Shown: positions 7,244-16,846 of the stretch, piece after piece
Layout of the letters: each line of letters opens with the position of its first letter
Numbering within the stretch: the stretch's first letter is position 1
From: Merdimmobilis hominis
GTDB taxonomy: Bacteria; Bacillota; Clostridia; Oscillospirales; Ruminococcaceae
Assembly (NCBI RefSeq): GCF_900104615.1
Contig: NZ_LT629939.1
Span: 72,141 to 105,238, forward strand
DNA length: 33,098 bases
Direction: 5' to 3'
The notes under the pieces: model-generated
Databases searched by the model: none
Told to the model about the DNA's origin: nothing
What the model saw: the letters and a program-made list of their open reading frames with translations, nothing else
Translations under genes and position numbers: made by a program

Positions 7244-8311
7244 ATGCGGATGAAGTTGTTTCTCACCCTGTTTACCGTGGGGGTGATCCTGTTGGCGGGG
7301 TGTTTGCCCCAGCTTTTTTTGTCCTCCCTCTGCTCAGTGCAGTACATTCGCCCAGTGGAACAGCCTTACAGCAGGCGCTTGAGCTGTGAAGGGGTGGTGC
7401 GGGCTCAAAAGTCAGCGGAAGTTTACCTGGACACCCCGGTGATCCCCATGGAAGTCCCTGTCTCAGTGGGGGATTGGGTTGGGGAGGGGGATTCTCTGGC
7501 GGTGATCGATGTCTCCCTCACCCAGACTGTGCTTGCCCACAGCGGTGCTGTGGCGGTGGAGAAAGAAGCAAAAAGCGGCCTTTCCCAGCAGTTGGAAGAT
7601 TTATATGCCTTGGCGGAAAGTTATCAGATCGGCCGGGATCAGGTGGATGCCCTCGCCCAGGGCTACACCTCTGGCTACCAGCAGTCCCCCTCGGTTGAGG
7701 TAGGCTATATCCCCAGCGCCATTGCGTCCCCTATCCAAGGGATTGTGGCCAAGGTCAACCTTCAAGAGAATATCCTTTCCGGGAAAGGGCAGATGGCATT
7801 TTCCGTTGTGGACCCCAGCGGATACCAGGTGGTAATCTCCATCCCCCAGTCCCAGGCGGATGATGTCTACGAGGGCTGCCAGGCAGTCATCCGCTGCAAT
7901 GGACAGACCAAAGAATACAACGGGACCTTAACCAAACTCTATCCCACGGCGGAGAACAGCGGGGCAGGGGAGGCGACCGTCACAGCAGAAGTCCTCATTG
8001 AAGATGGGGACTCCTCCCTGCGGGATGGGTACGCCGCCAAAGTGGACCTTCTTTTGGAGGAGGAGCGCCAGGTGGTGATGGTCCCCTTTGAATCGGTGCG
8101 CCAAGACCGGGAAAATATTGAGTATGTTTATGTGTTTGAAGGGGGGAAAGCCATCCGGCGGGATATTGAAACCGGGGTGGAGACAGCGGAGGGTGTAGAA
8201 GTCCTTGCGGGGCTAGCTCCCGGGGAAATTGTCCTCTTTGACCCGGATGAGCCGGCGGTCTCCCACAACTTTGTCTATTTAAGGGGGGAAGCAAATGCTG
8301 ATGCTGATTGA
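7244..8311 (+). CDS. Periplasmic-adaptor (MacA/HlyD-like) efflux subunit
   Basis: 355 residues. This is the membrane-fusion type partner of an FtsX/MacB-like transporter, probably linking or regulating an efflux pump at the outer face of the membrane. The N-terminus is hydrophobic and contains LLAGC, with Cys20 matching a lipobox, so it may be a lipoprotein; a plain membrane anchor is also possible. A biotinyl-lipoyl-like half-motif (VGDWVGEGDSLAVID) and its partner (IASPIQGIVAKVNLQ) flank a short helical hairpin (about residues 95-140). A beta-barrel and a C-terminal membrane-proximal domain follow. ATG 7244 is chosen because GGGGG at 7231-7235 is 8 nt upstream. The stop overlaps the next gene by 17 nt, so the pair is translationally coupled. 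Confidence 0.83.
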   Translation: MRMKLFLTLFTVGVILLAGCLPQLFLSSLCSVQYIRPVEQPYSRRLSCEGVVRAQKSAEVYLDTPVIPMEVPVSVGDWVGEGDSLAVIDVSLTQTVLAHSGAVAVEKEAKSGLSQQLEDLYALAESYQIGRDQVDALAQGYTSGYQQSPSVEVGYIPSAIASPIQGIVAKVNLQENILSGKGQMAFSVVDPSGYQVVISIPQSQADDVYEGCQAVIRCNGQTKEYNGTLTKLYPTAENSGAGEATVTAEVLIEDGDSSLRDGYAAKVDLLLEEERQVVMVPFESVRQDRENIEYVYVFEGGKAIRRDIETGVETAEGVEVLAGLAPGEIVLFDPDEPAVSHNFVYLRGEANADAD

Positions 8312-9497
8312 TAGCGTGCGCTGCGGCCTGCGCAACCTGGGGAGGAAGCGCTTCCGCAGCGTACTGACCATCCTGGGGATCTCCATCGGAGTGGCGTCGG
8401 TGGTTTTAACTGCATCCATTGGGGAAATTGGCCGCTCCCAGATCAACATGGAGATTGAAAAGATGGGGGTCGGCTCTATCTTAATCAGTGTGGACGGGAT
8501 GCGCCATCCCTCCGCCGCCCTGCGGGAAGAGGATCTTCCCAGATTGCAAGAGCTCCCCTCGGTGGAGAGCACCCTCCCAGTGCTGATGAAATACACCGAT
8601 GTCTACATGCGGGGCCTGGTCTCCAAATGTGTGGCCTGGGGCGTAGGGGATGGAGCAGAGGAAACCGTCTCCATGGTGCCCATCTACGGCCGGCTGTTTG
8701 ATCAAGCGGATATGGACAAGCAGAACAAAGTCTGTATTGTAGACCAAAACTTAGCTGAAGCCTTTTACCACCGTTCCAATATTGTGGGGAAAACCATCGA
8801 GGTACAATACGACAACAAAACCGAATCCTATGAGATTGTAGGGGTCGTGGAGTCCGGAGGGAACCTGATGCAAAACATGTTGGGGGAGTATGTGCCATCC
8901 TTCCTATACCTTCCATATACCACTATGCAAAGCGCGTCTGGCCAGGACCACTTTGACCGAATCGCTGTCCGGGCGGCGGAAGGGGAAGACCCGGATCGGG
9001 TGGGGGAGGAGATTATCACCCAGCTCTGCCAGACATCCGGCCGATCCGAAAGCATGTGCACTGTGGAGAACATGGCAAAACAGAAGGAAGGGCTCAACCG
9101 GATTATGGATTTGGTCACCTTAGTTCTCTCCGCAATTGCGGCGATTTCCCTGGTGGTAGCGGGCCTTGGCATCATGACGATGATGCTGACCTCAGTCAAT
9201 GAGCGCACCAAAGAAATCGGGATCAAAAAATCCATCGGCGCCAGCGAAGGGATCATCCTGCTGGAATTCCTCATCGAGGCGTTTACCTTGTCTCTGGTGG
9301 GAAGCATAATCGGGGCCGGTGTAGGCCTTGGCATTGTGCTCATCTGCTGTGCCATTGGGGGGATTCCTATGGCAATCAATTGGACCCTAACCTGGGCGGT
9401 CATTGGTTTTACAGTGCTGCTTGGGGTTCTATTCGGCGTATACCCAGCGGCAATTGCCGCAAAGCTTCGGCCGGTGGATGCCCTGCGGTTTGAATAG
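8295..9497 (+). CDS. FtsX/MacB-like ABC transporter permease
   Basis: 400 residues with the four-helix MacB/FtsX layout. One helix lies at about 23-42 (VLTILGISIGVASVV). A large extracytoplasmic MacB_PCD domain spans about 45-265. Three helices then lie near 272-300, 318-345 and 358-385, ending in the usual RPVDALRFE. There is no ATP-binding domain and no ATPase gene next to it, unlike most MacA-MacB operons, so the ATPase must be elsewhere or be shared. AAGGGGGG precedes ATG 8295 by about 7 nt. The substrate could be a peptide, antibiotic or lipoprotein. A terminator follows. Confidence 0.87.
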   Translation: MLMLIDSVRCGLRNLGRKRFRSVLTILGISIGVASVVLTASIGEIGRSQINMEIEKMGVGSILISVDGMRHPSAALREEDLPRLQELPSVESTLPVLMKYTDVYMRGLVSKCVAWGVGDGAEETVSMVPIYGRLFDQADMDKQNKVCIVDQNLAEAFYHRSNIVGKTIEVQYDNKTESYEIVGVVESGGNLMQNMLGEYVPSFLYLPYTTMQSASGQDHFDRIAVRAAEGEDPDRVGEEIITQLCQTSGRSESMCTVENMAKQKEGLNRIMDLVTLVLSAIAAISLVVAGLGIMTMMLTSVNERTKEIGIKKSIGASEGIILLEFLIEAFTLSLVGSIIGAGVGLGIVLICCAIGGIPMAINWTLTWAVIGFTVLLGVLFGVYPAAIAAKLRPVDALRFE

Positions 9498-9503
9498 AGA
9501 ATG

Positions 9504-9530
9504 AAAGGATGGGATGTATCCCATCCTTTT
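9504..9530 (+). terminator. Terminator after the permease gene
   Basis: AAAGGATGGGAT and ATCCCATCCTTT are exact reverse complements around GT, followed by T. The stem begins 6 nt after the stop codon. Confidence 0.88.
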
Positions 9531-9907
9531 GTGTATATCCAGAGCGAACTCCAACGACGACCCACCAGAAATATCTGCCCGTTTTATTGGAGAGAATGGA
9601 CTTGCGGAAAGAGGCTGCCTGTGGTAAAATAAAGGGGCGGACAACTTCGCAAAATAAAGATTTAACGAAATTAAGGGGAGCGCAATTTTCGATGTGATTC
9701 TAAAACTTAAACTTAGCGGTCTGGGATTACCATAAGGCTTTAGGCGGTGTTGGAATTATCAATCATTTCACTCCTTATCATAGAAATTGGATGATACCCA
9801 ATCATCTTTTCAGGTAAGTTCCATGTACGCTGTATCGTCGCCAATCTGATCGCATCGGATGCAAACATCATCGTCAGCTGACTTTTAGGAATCATGGAGG
9901 GTTTCAC
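9531..9907 (+). other. Gene-free, AT-richer region upstream of the Xer recombinase
   Basis: No supported gene lies here. Short readings on either strand lack a Shine-Dalgarno and family features. One promoter-like pair is visible: TTGCGG (9602-9607) and TAAAAT (9625-9630), spaced 17 nt, which would give the recombinase a leader of about 270 nt. Two weak dyads occur. CGAAATT/AATTTTCG spans 9666-9691, and GATGAT/ATCATC at 9790-9806 is followed by TTTT. The base composition is more AT-rich than the neighbours, as is the start of the recombinase gene. It may be a decayed gene, a regulatory leader, or both. Confidence 0.5.
9602..9630 (+). promoter_or_regulatory. Candidate promoter upstream of the Xer recombinase
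   Basis: TTGCGG and TAAAAT are separated by 17 nt. The -35 is imperfect and the distance to the start codon is long (about 280 nt), so the assignment is tentative. Confidence 0.4.
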
Positions 9908-10909
9908 ATGTCCATTCAAGAATATCAAGATGCACCGGATTTTCTGCGGGATTTTTTATTTTATCTATTAACCATCAAAGGGCGGTCGCCCAAAACCGTA
10001 GAAGCTTATTACATAGACCTGCGGATGTTCTTCCGGTTTTTGCTGCAATACAAGCATATGGCCCCGGCCGATCAACCGATCCATGAAATTTCAATTGATT
10101 CCATTTCATTAGATTTTGTTAAAAATATAACATTATCAGATGCTTATGCCTTTTTAAATTACACCCTGACCGAGGCCGATAACAACGCCAAAACAAGGGC
10201 GCGCAAAGTTTCCAGCCTGCGCTCTTTTTTCCGGTATATGACCGCCAAATCCCACCTGTTGGAAAAAAATCCTGTGCAGGAGCTGGAAGTTCCTTCTGTA
10301 AAGAAATCCCTTCCCCGGTATCTAACCTTAGAGGAAAGCCTGGAGCTCCTCAGCAGTGTGGAGGTGAAAGATTTTGAATCCGCTCGGGATTACTGTATGA
10401 TCACCCTGTTTCTAAACTGTGGGATGCGTCTTTCTGAACTGGTGGGCATCAACCTCTCCGACATGAAAGAAGAAACACTAACCATCACCGGCAAAGGCAA
10501 CAAAGAACGGGTGGTTTATCTCAACGACGCCTGCCGGGCCGCGATTAAAACCTACCTGGCTGTTCGGCCAGTGGATGGGGTGAAAGACAAGGACGCACTG
10601 TTCCTCTCCAGCCGGAAAAGCCGGATCTCTGGCCGGCGGGTGGAGCAGATTGTGGAGAAAGCCTTACAGTCGGCCGGGCTCTCCGCCAAAGGGTATTCCC
10701 CTCATAAGCTGCGGCACACAGCGGCGACGCTGATGTATCAGCACGGTGGAGTCGATATCCGGGCACTGAAAGAGGTCTTGGGGCATGAAAACATCGCCAC
10801 TACTGAGATCTACACCCATGTATCCAGCGCACAGGTGGAAAATGCCATCAAGAGCTCTCCCCTTTCCCAGGTGAAAAAAGACACAAAAAAAGCGCCACAA
10901 GGCGCTTAG
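9908..10909 (+). CDS. XerC/XerD-type tyrosine recombinase
   Basis: 333 residues. The N-terminal SAM-like core-binding domain (about 10-115) is followed by a catalytic domain with the complete tyrosine recombinase set: Arg174 (CGMRLSEL), Lys near 196 (TGKGNKER), His266 and Arg269 (HKLRH), His293 (LGH) and Tyr302 (EIYTHV). The length and organisation fit the host Xer recombinases that resolve chromosome dimers, rather than a longer phage integrase. No element ends, excisionase or clear dif site were seen near it. GGAGG lies about 7 nt before ATG 9908. The stop overlaps the convergent membrane gene by 4 nt, and its coding tail holds that gene's terminator. Confidence 0.92.
   Translation: MSIQEYQDAPDFLRDFLFYLLTIKGRSPKTVEAYYIDLRMFFRFLLQYKHMAPADQPIHEISIDSISLDFVKNITLSDAYAFLNYTLTEADNNAKTRARKVSSLRSFFRYMTAKSHLLEKNPVQELEVPSVKKSLPRYLTLEESLELLSSVEVKDFESARDYCMITLFLNCGMRLSELVGINLSDMKEETLTITGKGNKERVVYLNDACRAAIKTYLAVRPVDGVKDKDALFLSSRKSRISGRRVEQIVEKALQSAGLSAKGYSPHKLRHTAATLMYQHGGVDIRALKEVLGHENIATTEIYTHVSSAQVENAIKSSPLSQVKKDTKKAPQGA
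10884..10907 (-). terminator. Minus-strand terminator inside the recombinase 3' end
   Basis: Read on the minus strand, AAGCGCC TTGT GGCGCTT is followed by a run of T. It ends the DUF624-like gene transcript but lies within the coding sequence of the Xer gene. Confidence 0.8.
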
Positions 10910-11613
10910 TGGGAAGAATCCCGGAAGATGGAATCTTCCCTTTTTTGTTGGGAAGCATAGGGCAGGATCAGGAATTTTTCCACAATGGGATAGCTGTTGA
11001 AGGACGCCACTAGGGAGAGAAATGCCGGCAAGATGGTCACCACAAAAAATGCCGAGTAAGGGTAAAAGTACAGGCAGGCCAACAGCAGATTCCCCACAAG
11101 GAACAGAGTAATCAGGTTGGTTCGCAGTGCCACTAACGACAAAATAAAGGCGTTTTTCAAGATATCCCAGAGGGGCAAATCGAGGGTCACAATCATCAAA
11201 GGTGCATAAAAATTCACAATAATGAGGACCCCGATCACTGCCCAACAAAGGTATAACGGGATTTGAAATAGCGGGTTATGTGCTGTGTACGGAAGGCATA
11301 GGGTAATCACCACCCCGACTATGCCAAGCGAGCCGCAGAAAAAGAGCCCATAGATAAACCCCTGTTTCCAGTTTTTGCGAAACGTTCCCCAATAATCCGA
11401 GACCAAAAATAGTGGCTTGCCGATGGCAAAATTGCGGGTGACATAGGCCATAGCACAAAGGGCCGGCCCAATGGTCACCACTGGAATACAGCTGAGTAAA
11501 AAGAGAAGATTCAAACCAATCAACTTCCAAAATTTGTGAAAGAAAACCTCGATAAAGACAAAAAAACGCCTTTTTTCCAGAGGTTCCCTAGGGGAGGACA
11601 AAGAATTCCCCAA
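10906..11613 (-). CDS. DUF624 (YesL-like) membrane protein
   Basis: 235 residues with about five hydrophobic segments. The N-terminal part (FFHKFWKLIGLNLLFLLSCIPVVTIGPALCAMAYVTR, given here as residues 24-60) matches my recollection of DUF624/YesL membrane proteins, which are often near carbohydrate uptake genes but are of unknown biochemical function. TTG 11613 is used because AGGAGAT lies about 8 nt upstream and the nearby ATG at 11621 is out of frame. A TATAAT-like -10 (plus-strand 11652-11657) overlaps the end of the SpoIIM-like gene, but no good -35 is seen. The last codons overlap the Xer stop by 4 nt. Confidence 0.78.
   Translation of the reverse strand: MGNSLSSPREPLEKRRFFVFIEVFFHKFWKLIGLNLLFLLSCIPVVTIGPALCAMAYVTRNFAIGKPLFLVSDYWGTFRKNWKQGFIYGLFFCGSLGIVGVVITLCLPYTAHNPLFQIPLYLCWAVIGVLIIVNFYAPLMIVTLDLPLWDILKNAFILSLVALRTNLITLFLVGNLLLACLYFYPYSAFFVVTILPAFLSLVASFNSYPIVEKFLILPYASQQKREDSIFRDSSH
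10911..10946 (+). terminator. Plus-strand terminator of the Xer gene
   Basis: GGGAAGA-A-TCC and GGA-A-TCTTCCC pair with a single internal mismatch, followed by six T. The hairpin lies in the coding end of the convergent DUF624-like gene. Confidence 0.78.
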
Positions 11614-11652
11614 GAGACCATCTCCTTCCTGATTTTAAAACATCCCCTGACA

Positions 11653-12309
11653 TTATAGTGCAAAATAACTAGAAAACATTTGAAATAGCAGGCTTTCTAA
11701 GGCGGAAGTACCAGCTAAACAAGCTGTAAAGATAATATACTTTACACAGTAATCTCCCACAGAAGTACCTTCGCTAGGCATTTGTAGGGGATTGATCACC
11801 TGAAAAAACATGCAGCTGAGCCCCAAAGACTCCTTACAACAGAACAGGAGAACCAAGGTTGAAAGAATAGTCCCCGGCAGCAGCAGAACAATCAGATACC
11901 CCATGGCAGAACTGCCGTAAATGCTTAGCATCGTGGAGGCGGACAGCCCAAATCCCAACCCTTTAAAGAAGGGTACCAGAGCAATCAGCGGCTGAGAGAT
12001 GGCACAAAACCCGCAGAAAAACAAGAGTGCCGCCGGCCAAAAAGAAGAAAAAAATGTGCTCAAAAATGTTTGGCGCATCTCCTGCCCTTCCCGTCGGGAG
12101 ACAAACCCGTTGAGGAGGATCAGCAGTTGATCCAAGGTTTCCCCCTGGAAACTGCCAATAAAGGATGTCCCAATCCAGACACCAAAAATGAATAAAAATC
12201 CAAACAATAAAATCAACCAATTCTCCCGGATAAAAAATAGGAAATACCGCTTGTAATAGCCAGCCTTGCGCCGTTTCCCATCCAGGCCAAAACTGCGTGT
12301 CCGATTCAT
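11653..12309 (-). CDS. SpoIIM-like sporulation membrane protein
   Basis: 218 residues with about five membrane segments, starting near residue 30 (ENWLILLFGFLFIFGVWIGT). The size and helix layout agree with SpoIIM/DUF95 proteins, which with SpoIID and SpoIIP drive peptidoglycan remodelling during engulfment. ATG 12309 is chosen because GAGGTGG lies 7-8 nt upstream; TTG 12339 is in frame but has a poorly placed Shine-Dalgarno. A sigma-E-like promoter candidate sits just upstream. The assignment rests on topology and on other sporulation genes in the window, so a different SpoIIM-fold protein is possible. Confidence 0.65.
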   Translation of the reverse strand: MNRTRSFGLDGKRRKAGYYKRYFLFFIRENWLILLFGFLFIFGVWIGTSFIGSFQGETLDQLLILLNGFVSRREGQEMRQTFLSTFFSSFWPAALLFFCGFCAISQPLIALVPFFKGLGFGLSASTMLSIYGSSAMGYLIVLLLPGTILSTLVLLFCCKESLGLSCMFFQVINPLQMPSEGTSVGDYCVKYIIFTACLAGTSALESLLFQMFSSYFAL

Positions 12310-12338
12310 TTCGCATCCCACCTCACTGTTTTTATCCA

Positions 12339-12366
12339 ATCCTATGCGGGTGAGATGAAAAATAGA
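12339..12366 (-). promoter_or_regulatory. Candidate sigma-E-type promoter of the SpoIIM-like gene
   Basis: On the minus strand, TCTATTT is followed after 13 nt by CATAGGAT. These resemble the sigma-E -35 and the CATACAAT -10. The match is partial. Known spoIIM genes are sigma-E dependent, which makes it plausible. Confidence 0.3.
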
Positions 12367-12377
12367 CTAGCCTTTGC

Positions 12378-12410
12378 AAAAAGCGGACGCCCCAAAAGGC
12401 GTCCGCTTTT
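12378..12410 (-). terminator. Terminator after the TIGR04086-like gene
   Basis: AAAAGCGGACGCC and GGCGTCCGCTTTT form a 13-bp stem with a 6-nt loop. T-runs occur on both strands, so it could act in both directions. On the minus strand it ends the upstream membrane protein gene and insulates the SpoIIM-like gene. Confidence 0.88.
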
Positions 12411-12439
12411 CCAATTATCCCTTGAAAGCCTTGTAGGTT

Positions 12440-12850
12440 TTATTTGCGCCGACTGCGGGTATTGACGCCCAAAATTCCACCCACCCCACCGCACAGCGGA
12501 ATGACTGCCAGGCGGATCAGGCCGGCGGTACCAAAGCCTTCCCCACCCACGCCAAAGAAGGCGAGGACACAGAAGAGGACCGCTCCACAGCAGATGCCCA
12601 AGAGGAGTCCCTTCTCCCGGACGATCTTGGCGGAGCAAAAACCGCCGCAAAATGCGCCCAGAGCTACGGCAAAGACCGCCAGCGGTTCCACCAGCGATTG
12701 GGGCAGGTCTTTGATGGACATGGCCAGGGCCAGGGCCATCAAAATCACCGCACAGACGGCGGCACCAACGCCGCAGCCGACCAATAAAGGCCGCACAAAT
12801 TTCAAATAGCCGACCGGCTCATTTTTCGGTTTGTTTTTCGCTCGTTTCAA
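12440..12850 (-). CDS. Small four-helix membrane protein (TIGR04086-like)
   Basis: 136 residues: a basic N-terminus (KRAKNKPKNEP), then four hydrophobic segments at about 20-45, 55-75, 82-103 and 110-128, ending in a basic tail. The size, topology and position next to yajC match the TIGR04086 family as I remember it; its function is unknown. TTG 12850 is the start because AAGGAGGGG lies about 7 nt upstream. It begins 66 nt after the yajC stop and is probably co-transcribed. Confidence 0.7.
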   Translation of the reverse strand: MKRAKNKPKNEPVGYLKFVRPLLVGCGVGAAVCAVILMALALAMSIKDLPQSLVEPLAVFAVALGAFCGGFCSAKIVREKGLLLGICCGAVLFCVLAFFGVGGEGFGTAGLIRLAVIPLCGGVGGILGVNTRSRRK

Positions 12851-12916
12851 CCCAACCCCTCCTTTATTCCAGTTACAGGATATTCAAAGGGGTCACGCTT
12901 TATTCTGCGGCACAGC

Positions 12917-13222
12917 CTATTTTGCGCTGTTGTTCTGTTGGACAGCCCAACGGGTGATGCGGATCTTGCTGCGGTCGCTGCCGGTCTCGATGACGATGGT
13001 CTCATCTTTGATATTGACCACCCGGCCGATGATGCCGCCGATGGTGACAATCTCATCCCCGACCTCCAGTTTGGAACGCATCAGCTGAATCTCTTTCTCC
13101 TTCTTTTTCTGGGGACGGATCATGAAGAAGTACAGGATGGCGAACATGGCGGCAATCATCGCGAACTGGGTGAACATCGCCATGGAAGCATTGGTCGGGG
13201 TTTGCAGCATAATTTGTGTCAT
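12917..13222 (-). CDS. yajC: Preprotein translocase subunit YajC
   Basis: 101 residues: one membrane helix at about 14-35 followed by the YajC cytoplasmic domain, with FFMIRPQKKKEKE, then LEVGDEIVTIGGIIGRVV. YajC associates with SecDF and the Sec translocon. ATG 13222 is used, although the GGAGG is about 12 nt upstream, which is long. A consensus promoter precedes it, separating it from tgt. secDF is not visible in the window. Confidence 0.93.
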   Translation of the reverse strand: MTQIMLQTPTNASMAMFTQFAMIAAMFAILYFFMIRPQKKKEKEIQLMRSKLEVGDEIVTIGGIIGRVVNIKDETIVIETGSDRSKIRITRWAVQQNNSAK

Positions 13223-13257
13223 GGTTGTTTTGCACCTCCAAAAAATATACAAATAAT

Positions 13258-13286
13258 ATTATACAATGCGGGGCGGAAGATTGCAA
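13258..13286 (-). promoter_or_regulatory. Sigma-A promoter of yajC
   Basis: On the minus strand, TTGCAA (plus positions 13281-13286) and TATAAT (13258-13263) are 17 nt apart, about 35 nt upstream of the yajC start codon. Confidence 0.8.
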
Positions 13287-13326
13287 CGCTGTTTACAAAA
13301 TTAAGGAATTGCTCACAACTCCCCTG

Positions 13327-15544
<2,218 letters not shown>

Positions 15545-15574
15545 GACAATTCCTTCATTCTATGGTTGTTGTCC

Positions 15575-15666
15575 CGCCAATTTGGACAGGAATTCCCTCA
15601 TTTCTAAGGAATACCCGCAAATTGGCGCTCATATCCTTCAAGGTGAGCAGCTGCTTTGCAGCTAAC
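15575..15666 (-). promoter_or_regulatory. Structured 5' leader of queA-tgt
   Basis: Between the promoter and queA, two dyads can fold on the minus-strand RNA. The first is AGCTGC AAA GCAGCT framed by AGGT/ACCT (about 15637-15665). The second is a perfect 10-bp stem CGCCAATTTG/CAAATTGGCG (15575-15584 with 15618-15627), enclosing an asymmetric internal loop and a smaller ATTCC/GGAAT stem. There is no T-run directly after it. It does not obviously match the preQ1-I or T-box consensus as I know them. A regulatory role is inferred from the structure alone. Confidence 0.4.
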
Positions 15667-15670
15667 CTCT

Positions 15671-15699
15671 ATTATATTGCAAGATGCCCAGCGTTTCAA
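15671..15699 (-). promoter_or_regulatory. Sigma-A promoter of queA-tgt
   Basis: On the minus strand, TTGAAA (plus 15694-15699) and TATAAT (15671-15676) are spaced by 17 nt. It fires divergently from asd. Confidence 0.85.
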
Positions 15700-15744
15700 C
15701 CAATAATTTGTAGCCGATGCCTGTTTTCAGGAAGGAGGGCGCTT

Positions 15745-16824
15745 ATGAAATGCTTTCGCGTCGGGGTGGTTGGCGCCACCGGCATGGTGGGACAGCGGTT
15801 TGTCTCCCTGCTGGACGGCCATCCTTGGTTTCGCCTTGCCGCAGTGGCAGCTTCCCCAAAAAGCGCAGGGAAACTTTATGGGGAGGCAGTGAAAGGGCGG
15901 TGGGCTATGGCCAGGCCGATCCCCCAGAAAGCTGCGGGGATGACGGTGCTGGATGCCGTCGCAGACCGCCGGAAGATGGCCGGCCTGGTGGACTTCATCT
16001 TCTGCGCAGTGGATCTTGACAAAGCCTCCACCCGAGAACTGGAAGAGGACTACGCCCGGTTGGAGTGCCCGGTGATCTCCAACAACTCCGCCTGCCGGGC
16101 TCTGCCAGACGTCCCCATGGTCATCCCAGAGGTCAACCCCGGCCACCTGGCGGTAATTCCCAGCCAAAGGCGGCGGCTGCGCACCCGCCGGGGATTTATC
16201 GCAGTCAAGTCCAACTGTTCCATCCAAAGCTATGTGCCCGCCCTGCACCCTCTGTGGGAATTTGGAATCAACCGGGCGCTGGCCTGTACCTGCCAGGCGG
16301 TCTCCGGTGCGGGTAAGACGTTGGAGGGTTGGCCCCAGATGGCGGACAATGTGATCCCTTTCATCCCCGGGGAGGAGGAAAAAAGCGAACGGGAACCCTT
16401 AAAAATCTGGGGGAACCTGCTCCACGGGGAAATCCTCCCCCTCCCTTCCCCGTTCATCACCACCCAGTGCCTGCGGGTTCCGGTGAGCGACGGCCATCTG
16501 GCAGCGGTGTTTGTCTCCTTTGACCACAAGCCGGACCGGGAGGAAATCCTCGCCCGTTGGGAGGGGTTCCAGGGCCTGCCCCAGCAGCTGGGCCTGCCCA
16601 GCGCGCCCAAACAATTCCTGCGGTATTTTCCGGAGCTGGACCGGCCCCAGACCCGCCTGGACCGGGACTTGGAGAACGGCATGGCAGTTTCGCTGGGCCG
16701 GCTGCGGGAGGATTCCCAGTACGATTATAAATTTATCTGCCTCTCCCACAATACCCTGCGGGGCGCGGCAGGCGGCGGGATTCTCCTGGCGGAGCTGCTG
16801 GCCAGCCAGGGGTATCTCTCTTAA
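15745..16824 (+). CDS. asd: Aspartate-semialdehyde dehydrogenase
   Basis: 359 residues. It reduces aspartyl phosphate to aspartate semialdehyde with NADPH, the branch point to lysine/DAP and threonine/methionine. The NADP-binding [11 protein letters not shown] is at 7-17. The catalytic Cys158 lies in KSNCSIQ, and the acid-base His251 in RVPVSDGH. The spacing and the SNCS form fit the archaeal/fungal-like class of the enzyme. An in-frame reading continues upstream into the intergenic region; ATG 15745 is chosen because GGAAGGAGGG lies 8 nt before it. It is the first gene of asd-dapA-dapB (22-nt gap to dapA). I see no strong promoter for this direction. Confidence 0.93.
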   Translation: MKCFRVGVVGATGMVGQRFVSLLDGHPWFRLAAVAASPKSAGKLYGEAVKGRWAMARPIPQKAAGMTVLDAVADRRKMAGLVDFIFCAVDLDKASTRELEEDYARLECPVISNNSACRALPDVPMVIPEVNPGHLAVIPSQRRRLRTRRGFIAVKSNCSIQSYVPALHPLWEFGINRALACTCQAVSGAGKTLEGWPQMADNVIPFIPGEEEKSEREPLKIWGNLLHGEILPLPSPFITTQCLRVPVSDGHLAAVFVSFDHKPDREEILARWEGFQGLPQQLGLPSAPKQFLRYFPELDRPQTRLDRDLENGMAVSLGRLREDSQYDYKFICLSHNTLRGAAGGGILLAELLASQGYLS

Positions 16825-16846
16825 CACAGCACAGGAGGAATCGCCT

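Noticed and set aside
9740-9928. Minus-strand short frame before the Xer gene
   Set aside because: No Shine-Dalgarno, overlaps the Xer start, and no recognisable family.
9908-10909. Xer gene as integrase of a mobile element
   Set aside because: The size and motifs fit host Xer proteins; no att repeats, excisionase or cargo genes flank it.
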